A DNA stretch of 64,000 nucleotides from Pipra filicauda (taxonomy: Eukaryota; Chordata; Aves; Passeriformes; Pipridae). Positions 45,646 to 57,100 of this stretch are shown one piece after another. The stretch covers positions 773,177-837,176 of the forward strand of contig NW_024104446.1 in assembly GCF_003945595.2 (NCBI RefSeq), in the 5' to 3' direction. The number at the start of each line of letters is the position of its first letter. The stretch's first letter is position 1. A program made the position numbers and the translations under genes. The notes beneath the pieces are model-generated. The model was given only the letters and a program-made list of their open reading frames with translations. It made no database searches and was not told the origin of the DNA.

Positions 45646-48400
45646 GGAGAGGAAGATAGATAGGTGCTCTGTAGTGAAGGAGAAGCCCCTTGTAACTTAT
45701 CCACATGGTCACATAAGTCTTTCAGCCAGCTGTTTCTTGGCACTCTTTTGCAATGGCATCTTCTTCATGTGAAACAACCTGCAACGGTGGGCGCTCAGCT
45801 CACTTACAGTACGTACCAGTTGGATTTCTGGAAAATGGATTCCTTGTATATATTTGCTAGGATATAAGAAGTGAATTGCTGTGTGTGTTGTCAGTCTTCC
45901 CTTTTCCACACTTTCTGCTTGAATTAATAAGGCTGGAGAGTAACCAGTCCTTTGAATAATTTAAGATCACTTAAGTAACGGGAATGATGGAGAAGAGTCA
46001 GTTTTCTTGTAATTTACTCCAGGAGATGGGTGGGTGGGGGTGGGAGTGGGAGTGACAGAGTGAGAAAATGCTTTTTTAAGTGTGCCCTGGTTTGCACCCA
46101 GAGATTTTGGGACAAACTCCCTGCTAGTGATTACTAGTACAGCTCATCAGACTGCAGTGGAGTTGTAGGATTTTACATTGACAGGGAAGGTTCTCTGCAA
46201 GCTAACATGCAAATTCATCCCTCTTAGGGAGGGATGTTTGTGAATGAAAAGGTACCATCGAGGTGCCGCGCTCTGCCAATAGAGGCTTTTTGATTAAACT
46301 GCAGTTGCTGTTGTCGATATGGCACAGTGCATGGGGCCAAGCACTCTTTTTAGTTAATGTAGTTTTTCACTTGTGCTTGGAAAAGAGGGCACAGACTTTT
46401 TTTTTTCCTCTCTTGAAGCATCAAAGCTCCAGCCTTGGTTATTTTTATTTCCCTTTGTGCCTGACTTGGTTTTTGAAGACAGAGTAATCACGCAAGACAG
46501 TTTCCAAGCTGCATTGAACTCCTTATTGCTTTCAGTCTTCTTCCAGTATGCTGCAGCTTAAAAAACTGCCTGTATATACCTTAACTGCTTCTGGGCAAGT
46601 CCTATACATAGGAGGACATGAGCACCAAAATAATTGAATGAGTGCATTGTGGCTGCCAGGTCAGCTTTTTCTCTTCTGTGGTGCTTAACTGCCAATGCAT
46701 ACTGCACTAATGAGCCTGTCTCCTGATACGGGAGGGGGTCGTTTAGGTTCTGTGTCTGTCAAAGAATATCAAGGTTTCCTTTTTAATGCAGAAACTTCAG
46801 GCACTGGAGGCATCAGAACCTTTGTATTTTCTGTTCTGTGAGACATTGGTGTTCAAATCCGGAAGTTAGGAAGGGGAAACAGTCCCATGTAGTTGTGAGA
46901 TTCAGTATCACTGTGTTGAGTTCTCTATATCACCAAATGACATTTCACCATGAACTGTGCAGGGCAGCCCAAAAATCCTGCCTCTTCTTTGCTGGTTTAG
47001 GAAGTCCCGATGCAACAGATCACTGTGGTTCCTTTGATAAAGTCTGAGATGGAGATTCAGTATATGAGAGACAGAGACCAGGGATCACCACCTGCTCCAC
47101 GTCCCTATTGCTGAGGGAATGGTGAGTCTATGGGACAAGCTGGAGAACATCCTACCATGGAGATCCAACACCACAGTCTCCACTGAACAGAAGTCCCCAG
47201 TGAACACTGTGACACACACACTTGTGAGTGAGTGAGCTCTCTGGGTAGTACTGAGATTGCAGCAAGAATCAATGTAACATGTTTTAACTTTATTTTTCAG
47301 AACATGCATCTGAAAGCTTTTTAGAGGAGCACTGAGAAGTGCTAGTTAGGGGCACTGGCAGATGCATTTTTGAATGACTGCTGAAACCAAATCCATATGA
47401 TTGCAGAACAGCAGTGTTTTACAGTCAGGGAATTTGTGAATGGTGGGGTCTGGGAAATTCGGTGTGTTACCTGCAAGGTGTGGCTTAATTTTGAGATGAG
47501 CATGTGAGTTTTAATGCATTTAAATTATTAAAATTCTCCAAATTTTGTTCAGCCCACATCCTGTGGACAATGTGTGCTGCTGCCTCTCAAACTGTTAGGC
47601 ATTACGGGTCTTTTAGTCCAAGTCACCTTGACAATACACCTTTTAGATCTGAAAATTTGGTCTCTCAAGGATGTGAGCTGCCAGTCTGCATTTTTCTGTT
47701 CCCATCTCTAGATTACTATAGAACTTCTCACAACATATATGAATAGACTACCCAGTCATTTCAGAAATGACTAAGCCATGTTGTTTCCTCACCTCTGCAT
47801 CCTATGCAAAAAAAAAAAAAAAAGGTTGGGAAGAAAAGAGAACTTAGCCTCCTAGGCTGTGAAGAATGACATGGTAATTTGTATCTGCCTCATCAACTGA
47901 GAATTTAGAACTGTAATTGAAGCTTGGGAAGGAATGAAGAGAAGCCAGCTTAGATGCTGCTGAAACAATTCATCTCTAGCTGGATTTTTTTGGCCGCTGC
48001 TGGTTCACATCTCACTGGTGTGGAGCAGTCAGTCAGTTCACAGTCCTCTGCACTAGACTTAATATTGCTTTATTTCTGATTAAGAACATGAAGGGTTTTC
48101 TGAGCTTCAGTTTCATGCCCGTAGTTACTTCCCAGCCATCTACATGTAGACACACCCCAAGCGATTTTTGTCTGTCCACAAAACCCACACTGCAGCCAGA
48201 CATGGGGGGGTGTTTTCTGCAGTGGGCTCTTAGTGATTGTCACTGCAACATTTTCTGTTCTTTCATCTGGTCTTCCCACCTAATAAAAATGAAATGTAGC
48301 CCCAGGGAGAATTTTCTTTGTAAGCAATTAATCACTCTCCTAGTATCAATCGAGTAGCAGTTCTTTGTAATTCCTCTCTTTGATTTTCTCTTGAGATATG

Positions 48401-48466
48401 TCAAGAGTTGGACTAGATGATCTTTAAAGGTCCCTTCCAACCCAAACCATTCTATGAGTCTATGAG
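48401..48466 (+). mobile_element. CR1 LINE 3' end, severely 5'-truncated, in ABLIM1 3' UTR
   Basis: The sequence matches the well-known avian CR1 3' terminus: GTTGGACTAGATGATCTTTA, then the AGGTCCCTTCCAACCC block, and ends in ATTCTATGA followed by a degenerate second copy. Only about 65 bp are recognisable, typical of dead-on-arrival CR1 copies. Sense orientation relative to ABLIM1. This is the main evidence that the genome is avian. Confidence 0.9.
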
Positions 48467-49051
48467 TATGCCTTAAGTACATGCTTATGTTCTTCTATCT
48501 CCTGCAAAGCGTTTGAGCTTCTGATAAAGTCCCATCCCATCAGTGCTGTCAACAGAATGTCATTACCAAGAGGACTGAAAACTGATTGGTTTTGTCTTCC
48601 TTTTTCTGCTTTAGGAGTGATGTAACAGCAAAGACCAGTCAAAGCATTGCAAAATAACCACGTGTACAAAATGGAATTATGTATGCATGCGGGTTCTCAA
48701 ACACAGGTGCACTTGTAACACACGCACTCCCCATTTGGAGTTCATTAAATGTGGTTTGTGATGTGTTGTGGCCATGGCTGCAGTGTGCTGTGAAAGGTTA
48801 GGCTTGGAGAACAGTGAACTCCTCAGTAGCTCTATGTGGGACAAGACAGCTCTGTGGCTCCAGTAGTGCTCTTACTTCGATCAAGACAGATGTCATTTCT
48901 CCTTACAAAGTCCTATAGTCCTAAATCTGTAGGCCAAGCACTGAGGTGCTTGCTTCCCTTTTCCTGTTGCAACTTGGAAATCTTTTCTGAGCCATGTAGT
49001 TCAGATGTCTTGCTGTTCAAGCGAGGTCATCAGGACCCTCTTTTGTAAAAC

Positions 49052-49082
49052 TGCTACACTGAAATTTTGCTACACTGAAATT
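49052..49082 (+). repeat. Two-copy 16-nt tandem repeat in the 3' UTR
   Basis: TGCTACACTGAAATTT is followed at once by a near-identical second copy. Confidence 0.85.
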
Positions 49083-50031
49083 AGACACATTTTGAAGTGA
49101 AATCCTTTTCCACAAGCCCTGTGTTTCCTGGTAGGGTAATAGCAATGGACAGAGAAGGGTAAAGGTCTGAGAAGGAGGGCTGGCATAAGCCGGGGTTTGG
49201 CAGGGTGATGTTTAGCAGGATTAGAGGAAGACACTGGTATGAGCCTGTAGTACCTGTTTCAAACTGTGGGGAAGTCAGGTTTGGAGTTCACAGCGTATGA
49301 GCGTCTATGCTGAAATTAATGGTATGAAGCTGTTAGAACAAACAACAGAAAAATTAGGCCCCAGAATGGTAAAAATAAGAACATCCTCTGAACTCATCAT
49401 GGAATTACTTATCTTGGCTCATCCTGACTTAGGAGGAGATCTTGGCATATTTGGACCATAGCCTCCTAGAGCAGACCAAATGGAAACCACCCTTTTTCTC
49501 ACTCCATGATTCATTGCTTTCCTTTGGAATGTGTTTGTGCAGGAGAATGTCCACATCCTGAAAGTTACCTACAGCAGTGAAGAATACTCAGTGATAATGA
49601 TGATGCAATAAAACACTTGCAGGAAACAAGAATATTGACTAATCTGTCCCCAAATGCCACTCATTTTTCCATGCCAGAGAGACACTTGGGGCTTGAATCC
49701 ACAGCTGCCTTCCCCATTCAGTTAAACCCCAGGTCATGGTCCAGTTCGTGCCCTATCAAACTCTTTGGCCTTGTCAACACACCTGCTAGAGTTCAGCATA
49801 GTCTTCAGGGTAGATGCATAGCAAGGGCTGGTCTTGACAATATGTGGTATGTTTTCACCCCATTGCTGTGTAATGAAGAGCTAGAGAGAGCTCCTGAGCA
49901 CTGAGTGTGACAGCAGCACAATGCGCCTTTCTCCTTTAATGTAGAAACACCCTTATTGCTGTGGGCTGCAGCATTGCTCTGGCTGATGAGTTTTGCCTTG
50001 TGGTTTCTCCCACACACCTTTTTTTGTGCTT

Positions 50032-50037
50032 AATAAA
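50032..50037 (+). promoter_or_regulatory. Possible proximal polyadenylation signal
   Basis: AATAAA after a T-rich run and followed closely by an A-rich stretch. Other internal hexamers lie at 48,282-48,287, 49,607-49,612 and 50,195-50,200. Any could give shorter 3' UTRs, but A-rich flanks also make them prone to internal-priming artefacts. Use of any one is unproven. Confidence 0.3.
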
Positions 50038-51145
50038 ATAAGAAACAAAAAAAAAATCTATCACAGTTTTCAGTCAGACGACTCTGCTGGTAGGAGCTAT
50101 GTGATGCCCGCGTTTGGCAGGAGTATTTTAATGTGAGCATCAGTGCAGGAAGTGGGAATGTAATTGGCCATTAATGTTGTTTGCCTGTATGCAAAATAAA
50201 TTATTTGTAGCCCAGAGGGCTTCTAACAGGGATTTCTGCTAATGATTTGCTCAGAAATGCTTGTCTGTGTGAAGAGGTAATACTTCCACGTGCACTGTGG
50301 TCTTTTTTTGAGGTGACAGAGAGATGACTGAAGGCAAGCAGTAACCTGTTCTGTCAGGATCACCACAGTTAATGTAAGTGTTGCTCCCAGGACTTGTAAA
50401 GCTGAGGCCCACAGGACCTTCCTCTTGGGCGTTAGGAAATGCAGCATTTCAGCAGCAGAAGCAGCTATGGGAATTCCAGCGGTGCCTTACCAGGCTGAGT
50501 CTCTAGCTCCCTTAGGCGCTTTGACAGGTCCCACTGGACACTTGCCTGGGCTTTTGTCACTGAACACCTTCAGAATGCACTTCCCCCCCAGATGCAAACC
50601 CGCTGACAGCAGTGGAGCCTCTCGCTGGCACCTGCACCCCTTGGGCCAGGCTGTCCTGGCAGGCCAGGCTAGGAAAGCCTCTGGCCACCGTGCACACCCA
50701 CAGGAGCTCTGTGTGTCATTCCCAGGTCAGTCCTGTCCAAGTGGCTTGGTCCATCTGGACAGCTCTTCCTGTAAGGGGGCCTTACAGCTGGGGGCTTTTT
50801 TTAAGCTTTGGAAACTGAAACTAATTTTTTAAAGGTATTCTTTCCTTTAAATCAGTAGACTTTGGCAATAGGATTTTTTATTATTTTTTCTCCTCCCTCC
50901 ACATGTTAGAAACCAGCGTTTTGGGGAGGTGTCCCTGTGTTTTCCATTCACCTGTCTCTCTCTCTGAGTCTCTGTAAAAGTGAATCCATGTCTTGTCTGT
51001 ACAGTAAGTCTGCTTGTATGCATAATGAGAAGTTGAGCTGGGTTGCTGTTCTGTACAATTAATGTTTCCACTGTCATACCGCAAACAGCACATATTACAC
51101 TCCTGTGCCACTGTAATCTGCATCACTGTTGTACTCAAGTCAATG

Positions 51146-51151
51146 AATAAA
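51146..51151 (+). promoter_or_regulatory. ABLIM1: Distal polyadenylation signal AATAAA of ABLIM1
   Basis: AATAAA is followed about 15-25 nt later by a plausible cleavage region and then a T/G-rich downstream element around 51,195-51,220. It sits at the end of a compact, transcript-like stretch. It is the best candidate for the end of the longest ABLIM1 transcript. Confidence 0.6.
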
Positions 51152-54100
51152 GTTTGGAGCTTTATTCTTAATTTCTGGATTCACGTTGCCTCATTTATTT
51201 TGTTTGGGGTTTTTTCATCTTGCAGAGTTATATCAAAGTCCTCTTCCAGAACAGGTGTGCTCTCAAGAAACAGAGAGGTGAGATATGAATGACCAGAGCA
51301 AGACACATAACAGTTACAGTGAAACTCTGTGAAACTCTGAGAAAAGGTTTGAAAATTGACACAAGGCTTCTCGTAACTAAGCCACCAGAAATAGATGCTC
51401 TTGCAAACCACACAGAAGTGTTAGTATTGTCAGTTGTGGTTTAAAATGACCAGAGATATCAATAAGGTCAACTAGACCATGCTGTTACGTCAGCTTCAAA
51501 GGCTAAATGGTTTCCTTTCTTGATCCTTGCAAATTCATATTAAATGTTAGACACATCTTGGAAAGATATTTACGTGTGTTAGTATTTAAAGTTAGGTGTT
51601 TGCTTAATTAGCTGGAGTTTAAACCTGCCTAGCCTTATTCTGGGTGTGGAAGGTGGGGTAAGATGCCATTCAAGGAAATAGAGTGTTTTATAACACCTGT
51701 GAATGTGCTGAACAGCTGGGTGTCCAGCAGACCATAGTGGCAGACAGCTCCTCAGAGGATGTGATGCAGCCACACACCCTGCACAGTCCTTGAGCCTCCA
51801 GAAAGCCCCTGCAGCATCAAGATCTGTGTTCTGCAGATATCATGTTCCCCATCTTCTCTTCCACTCCTCAGCCCTCTGAGTCTCACCCCTGCCCTTGCCC
51901 CACGTTGATAGTCTACACAGGTTCTCTCAAACAGCAAATGTAGAGGTTCCCCAGGGTTTTACTTCAATGTGTTGAGGGTGCTTAAGGACTGAGTCTCAGA
52001 TGAGATGGAGACTCAGGTTCCTGCTTGGGGAGCAAGAGGTGAGGAATTCAACACCACCATGAAGTTAGCCTTTAGCAAGGTTCATATCTGCCCCATTCAC
52101 TTCGCAGGCCATACCTGTATTTTTGCTGGAAGTGTGCTGGAAGTTGCAGAAGAGATAAATCCAGCAAAATGACCTGGTGTCAGTTAGATGCTTCCTTTCT
52201 TTGTATTGCTTACTCCAGAGATTGTATTTTTGCTGTGGGTGGGACAAAATCAAGTCAAAATCAGAAAATCAGATTCATTTATTACAACTCTGGACGTACA
52301 ACTCAGTGAAGGGTGGAAGCATCACTCCAGTGAAGTATTTAAACACAGGTTTTTGTTCTCTGTTTTGCTGCAGGGCATAGCTGGAAGAGCCCTAATCCTG
52401 AACTGGACAATTTGTGCGTGCACAGTGGAGATGACCTTTGCTTTGAACATTTAATGGTCTTATTTTCAGCAGGCATAGCCCATGGACTTCAGCAGATTGT
52501 CATGTGTGTTCCAGTAGCCCTCCTTTCTCTGTTTCCTCCATGTTTATAGACATTCCCTGCCTGAGTGCTTCATAGCCCTTGGAGCTGTCAGACCAGCTAT
52601 GAATGAGGGCATAATAACCCATTTTCTATCCTCTTCTTTTTAGGATTGGCTCTTAGAAACTTCAGGATTTTTTGTCTCTTGTGAGAAAACCTGGGCTGAC
52701 AGCACATGCTTCTGTGCAGGTTACTGGGGGGGAGTGCTGGGCAAACCTCAGCCAGGGAGTTAGGAAGACACAGGGATGTTTTTAAATGTCTCCTTGTTCA
52801 TCTGAAGGGCAAACACAGAGTCTGAGACTTTTCTTTAAAAAAGTTTTATGCTGCTTATTTCCTCTTCCCCTGGACAGCCAGATGTCATGGAAAGGTTTCC
52901 TCATTGCTCTGCAGGGCAGGACCCCATTCCCTGCCTACCAGTTTGCAGCCTCCAAGCACTTCCATGTTAGCTGTTTCCTGGGCATCTCCTGTTAACCTCC
53001 CTGGGCATCTTCACACCTCTAGGAAGTAAGGAAGGTCTGCCCATGAAGTACCTGCTTAAAAGAACACAAGTGTAGGTCTATGATTTGGCCTTGGAACTTT
53101 TCTTGAAAGTTTCCCAACCATAGGAAAAAAAACCCCAAACCAAAGTCTCCCTTTTGAATCATTTGCACTCTTGAAAATCCACCACCTGAGTGTCGGGTCC
53201 CTCCCTGTAGCAGCAGTTACAGTGCAGTGCCAGCCCCAGGACGTGTCCTGCCAGACCAAGCTCTGGAGATCCTAAGCAGCAATCCCCAGCTGGGGATCAC
53301 TGACCCAGCAGTGTAAAGGAGCAGTTGCTCCATTACAGCCTCCCCCAGCACAGAGCATTGGGAATATTTTCACTGTGACTGCACTTCCACATAGAGCAAA
53401 TTCACAAGGATCCATTCCAGTCGTCAGCCCCACAGTGTGACAGTGCCAGCCAGCCTAAGCACGTTTTTAATTTCCCTCCAGTTAAAATCACAAGCCCAGT
53501 GAAATCTAAGTCCAGGATTTCTTTTTTTTTTTTAATTGTTAGACCATTTTTCCCTGCTCCCCTCCTCCCCATGAATTATGCGAGGTTTATGACCCCTGAG
53601 TAATGACTCTGGAATGCACTGCATCCTACAGCCATCGCAAGGCATCTGGCAATGGGAATCTTCACAGCATGTAAAAAATATACAGATAATGCCATTGTAA
53701 ATAACTTAGATCAAAACAAGTCAAATGTCAATGCTAATTTGCTGTCAAGTGTAGCCCAAGACCACTTCCTCCTGCAAGAAGAGAGACTCAGTTCCCAAGT
53801 ATGACTTGCTCCCCACCAAAGGACTCTTATTCTCCACCAAAACTCTCCCCAAACTCTGAATTAACAAGAGTGGGAGTTTTTTTCCCCCCTCGCTGTTTTA
53901 TTTTTCTGTAGCTTTTGTGCCTGTCTGCTCCTGAGTCCAAGGCTGGGAAATGAAACTTCAGTTTTGCCTGACATTTTTCTATTGTAAAAAAAGGACTCTT
54001 GGGAGAGATATTTACTGTTTTCTATGGCTCAGTCAGAGGGCAAGAGAGAAAAGTTGTTCCAGGAGTTCCCATTACAAAGCATTTTTTCACATAGGCTCAC

Positions 54101-57100
54101 TTTTATTTTTTAAAGACTGGGAGATTAAAGAGCCGGCAGCTCTGGAACAGGAAGTTTGCTGTACATCCAAAGGTCAGGTGGGTCTCAGACAGCCAGTGCT
54201 TCCAGCTCTCTTTTATATACACACTGCAGATTAAAATGTACATCCCGGGCTGGATGTAGTCATGGCAGTGATAGGGGCCCAAGGGTTCGGGGGGGAAAGG
54301 AAGAGAGGGGGAGCAGGAAAACAGCACAGCGCAGTCTCTCCACGAGCTGTGATTTCATAAGACAAAGCACTGGGCGGCTGTTCAGCGAGCTTAAGGTATT
54401 CCCACGCCCCCACAGCTTTTTCCTGCCATCAGATATGTCAGCATGACTGCTTGTGGGGTCGCTCTCAGTGACATTCGGGAACTGATCCTGCTTAAAAAAA
54501 CATTTTTTTACTTTTTATTTCGTTTCATAGCATTGTTGGTTTTTGGGGGTTTATTCTTTTTTAACTGAGTCAGTTCCTTGCTTTGAGTTAAGCAGGGGCC
54601 TCCCAGAATGGTTGTGCTGGCAGGAAAAATGGGGTGGGCACAAATGAACAGCAGGGTCTATAGAAAGACTCAGAGCAGAACACATTAAACTACCAGTGAT
54701 ACTGCATTCTGTGTGTCACAGTCTCAAGTCCCTGGCAGAGAGGGCAGTTGGTGGCCCTCCCTTCACCTCCAGCAGTAACTCTGCACCTTAGGTAACTAAG
54801 TAGTCAATTAAGAAGGGTATCGTCTCCAAAACCCTCTACATTCACACTGCTGGAGTCAGGTATTTTTGCAAAGTCAGGAGTGTTTCAGCTGTTGCCCTTG
54901 AATGAAAGAGGGAAGGGAGGAGGTAGACTAAATCCCACCTTCAACATGCATCTTCTGGAGAGGGGGCTGTTCTGCTGGCAAAGGAAGCCAGTTGCAGACA
55001 GGCCTTTCTTGGAGAGCCACTGTACTGTCATGTTATCCTGTATGCCACTGTTCCATTCACTCCAGGACTGTGCCCAAGTGCAAGGGGATGAAACACCAAT
55101 GTGTTTTTTTCCCCTTTAGGTATTCCTCATTGTCTTGTGGCTGGACAGCAAGTCGGGACACATAAGTTCAATGCTTTCAGCTTTCTGAACTTGGGCAAGT
55201 CATTGAAATTCTCTAGCCTTCAGGTTTCCCTCCTACCCTTTGTGGTCTGTTTTTGCCAGAGGGAGTTAACGTGTCCTATGGATCCCTCCAGTCTGTGAGG
55301 CAGGTTAAGCCCCGGTAAGGCATTTGATTGAACAATACTTCGGCAAGTGTGGCCAGAAGCTTTTGCCTATTTCTGCCACTTGCCTTAATAGACTCTGGTC
55401 AAGAGGGGAACCACAGGGGCAGGGTCTGTGGGCCAGAGGGCCAAGGCTCACACTGGATGGGTAACTGGAAAGAGCTCTAAAAGTTTTGCATTGTCCTTGT
55501 ATTATTGCCTCTGCAAGTGGCTTTGCTAAGAGTCTTTAAAGAGTCTCCATTTCCCTGTCAGGCTGGGGAAGAGACACCCTGAAGAAGAGTGTGGGGGTGG
55601 AGGGTGAGCAGGTTGAGCTCTGAGAGCTCTACAGTCTGTGCTACGTTAGTGTTCAGGGCAGAAGCTGGGACGGAGCCCCGCTAGGCACACTTGGTGGTAA
55701 TTATAATGTCTTTGCTAAAACTGTGGCAATTGTTTGGACATAAGTCAGGAGAAGATGGTCTCTACAGAGTAAAGCTCTTCTTCGTGAAATTCCCCGTATT
55801 CACAGTTGGCAAGAGTAAGGGGCTGGATGTAAATTAATAGTGTGTCCCTGGGCAGCCAATGAAGAAGAAAAAGGCGAGGCAGGTCTGGCAGGAACAGACT
55901 GACAGATTTGGAGGCTGATTTTGCCGCTCAGGGTCTCTACATTTGGAGTAGATCTTTTATCTATTTCCGTTATTTGTGCTACCCCAGCCCCCATAACACC
56001 AGTTATTAGAGGGAAGAGTTGATGATAGAACTAAACTTCTCTGCAGGACTAGCCTAGTAAGGCTGCCAGAGGGAAAAAGGGCTCCCCCTTGGCTGACTCT
56101 TCTGGATTTAGGCTAGACACTACAGAGGAAACAAAATGCAGCTCAATCCATTCAAGGAATTCATTGACAAATGCTGAGCCTTTATGTGAACCAAAGTGTT
56201 TGCTGTGAAACAGGAGACAAGGTAATAATTGAATCAGGGTTTACAATGAATGAACTGCTGCTGAGAAATGCCTACTTTACAGCCTTGATATACTCTGGAT
56301 GTTCAATGACTGCCAGGAGCAAACTCTGTGGTATCTCAGTTAGCTCTTACCCTAATTATCGTTTACAGGGGAGTTGCAGCTAGATGAATGAAGACTGCAA
56401 TATAAAGGACTTAAGTAAGATTTATTGATGAGACTACATGAATAATTCCCCTTGCAATGATGCATTTAAGAGCACAGATATTGTGGGAGGAGGGAAGCCA
56501 ATGTTTGATATTTTGAATCATTTTAAAGTGTGTGTTTTATTTTTATGTTTTGGCTTTTGCTATTCCCTCTAACTATTCCCTTCCAGAAAAAAAAAAAAAA
56601 AAGTAATCCTCTTACAAGCTAGGTTTGTGAAACAATAGCAGGTAATTTAAAATAAACTTCTGTTGAGAGCAATAAATATTGGATCAAATAAGTGAATCTA
56701 TGATAAATGGGGTGCCGTGGTGCTCAGGTAGCCCAGAGCATAACACTTCAATGCTCTGATGTTGCTCTGACCTCTTAGCACTAAAAGTTTGGTTTTTCTG
56801 TAATTAACTAATTGTTCAGCTTCCTGAAAATTACATTTGTGCTCTTTCTCCCTTGGGAGAAATCCAAACAGAGGACCCTCTGGAGAATTTTTCTGTGTTT
56901 GGCCAGTTTGAGTGACAATGAAGGTACCACTAGGGCAGGGAGATCACCCATCTGACTGGGGGGAAAAGCTTGCTGAAAAACTGACCCTGTGAGGAAAAAA
57001 TGAGGAGCTTTTACTCATATCAGCAAGCCCATCAGCCTCGACATGCGGCCAACCTGTTGTCAGTGCTGACATAAGGGAAGGGATGAGGGAAGGCATTACC

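Larger units (their letters stand above)
45138..51170 (+). other. ABLIM1: ABLIM1 3' untranslated region (about 6 kb)
   Basis: The stretch after the stop codon has no supportable gene and ends at the last well-formed polyadenylation signal. It contains a TA/TG microsatellite at 45,525-45,645, four TGTATATA motifs in the first 1.5 kb, a poly-A run (47,808-47,823), a truncated CR1 (48,401-48,466), a two-copy 16-nt repeat (49,052-49,082) and several internal AATAAA hexamers. The distal end is inferred from sequence only, so the true 3' UTR could be shorter through a proximal site. Confidence 0.6.

Noticed and set aside
45237..45743. 168-codon minus-strand ORF opposite the 3' UTR
   Set aside because: Its length comes largely from the TA/TG microsatellite, which is open in several frames; low-complexity product.
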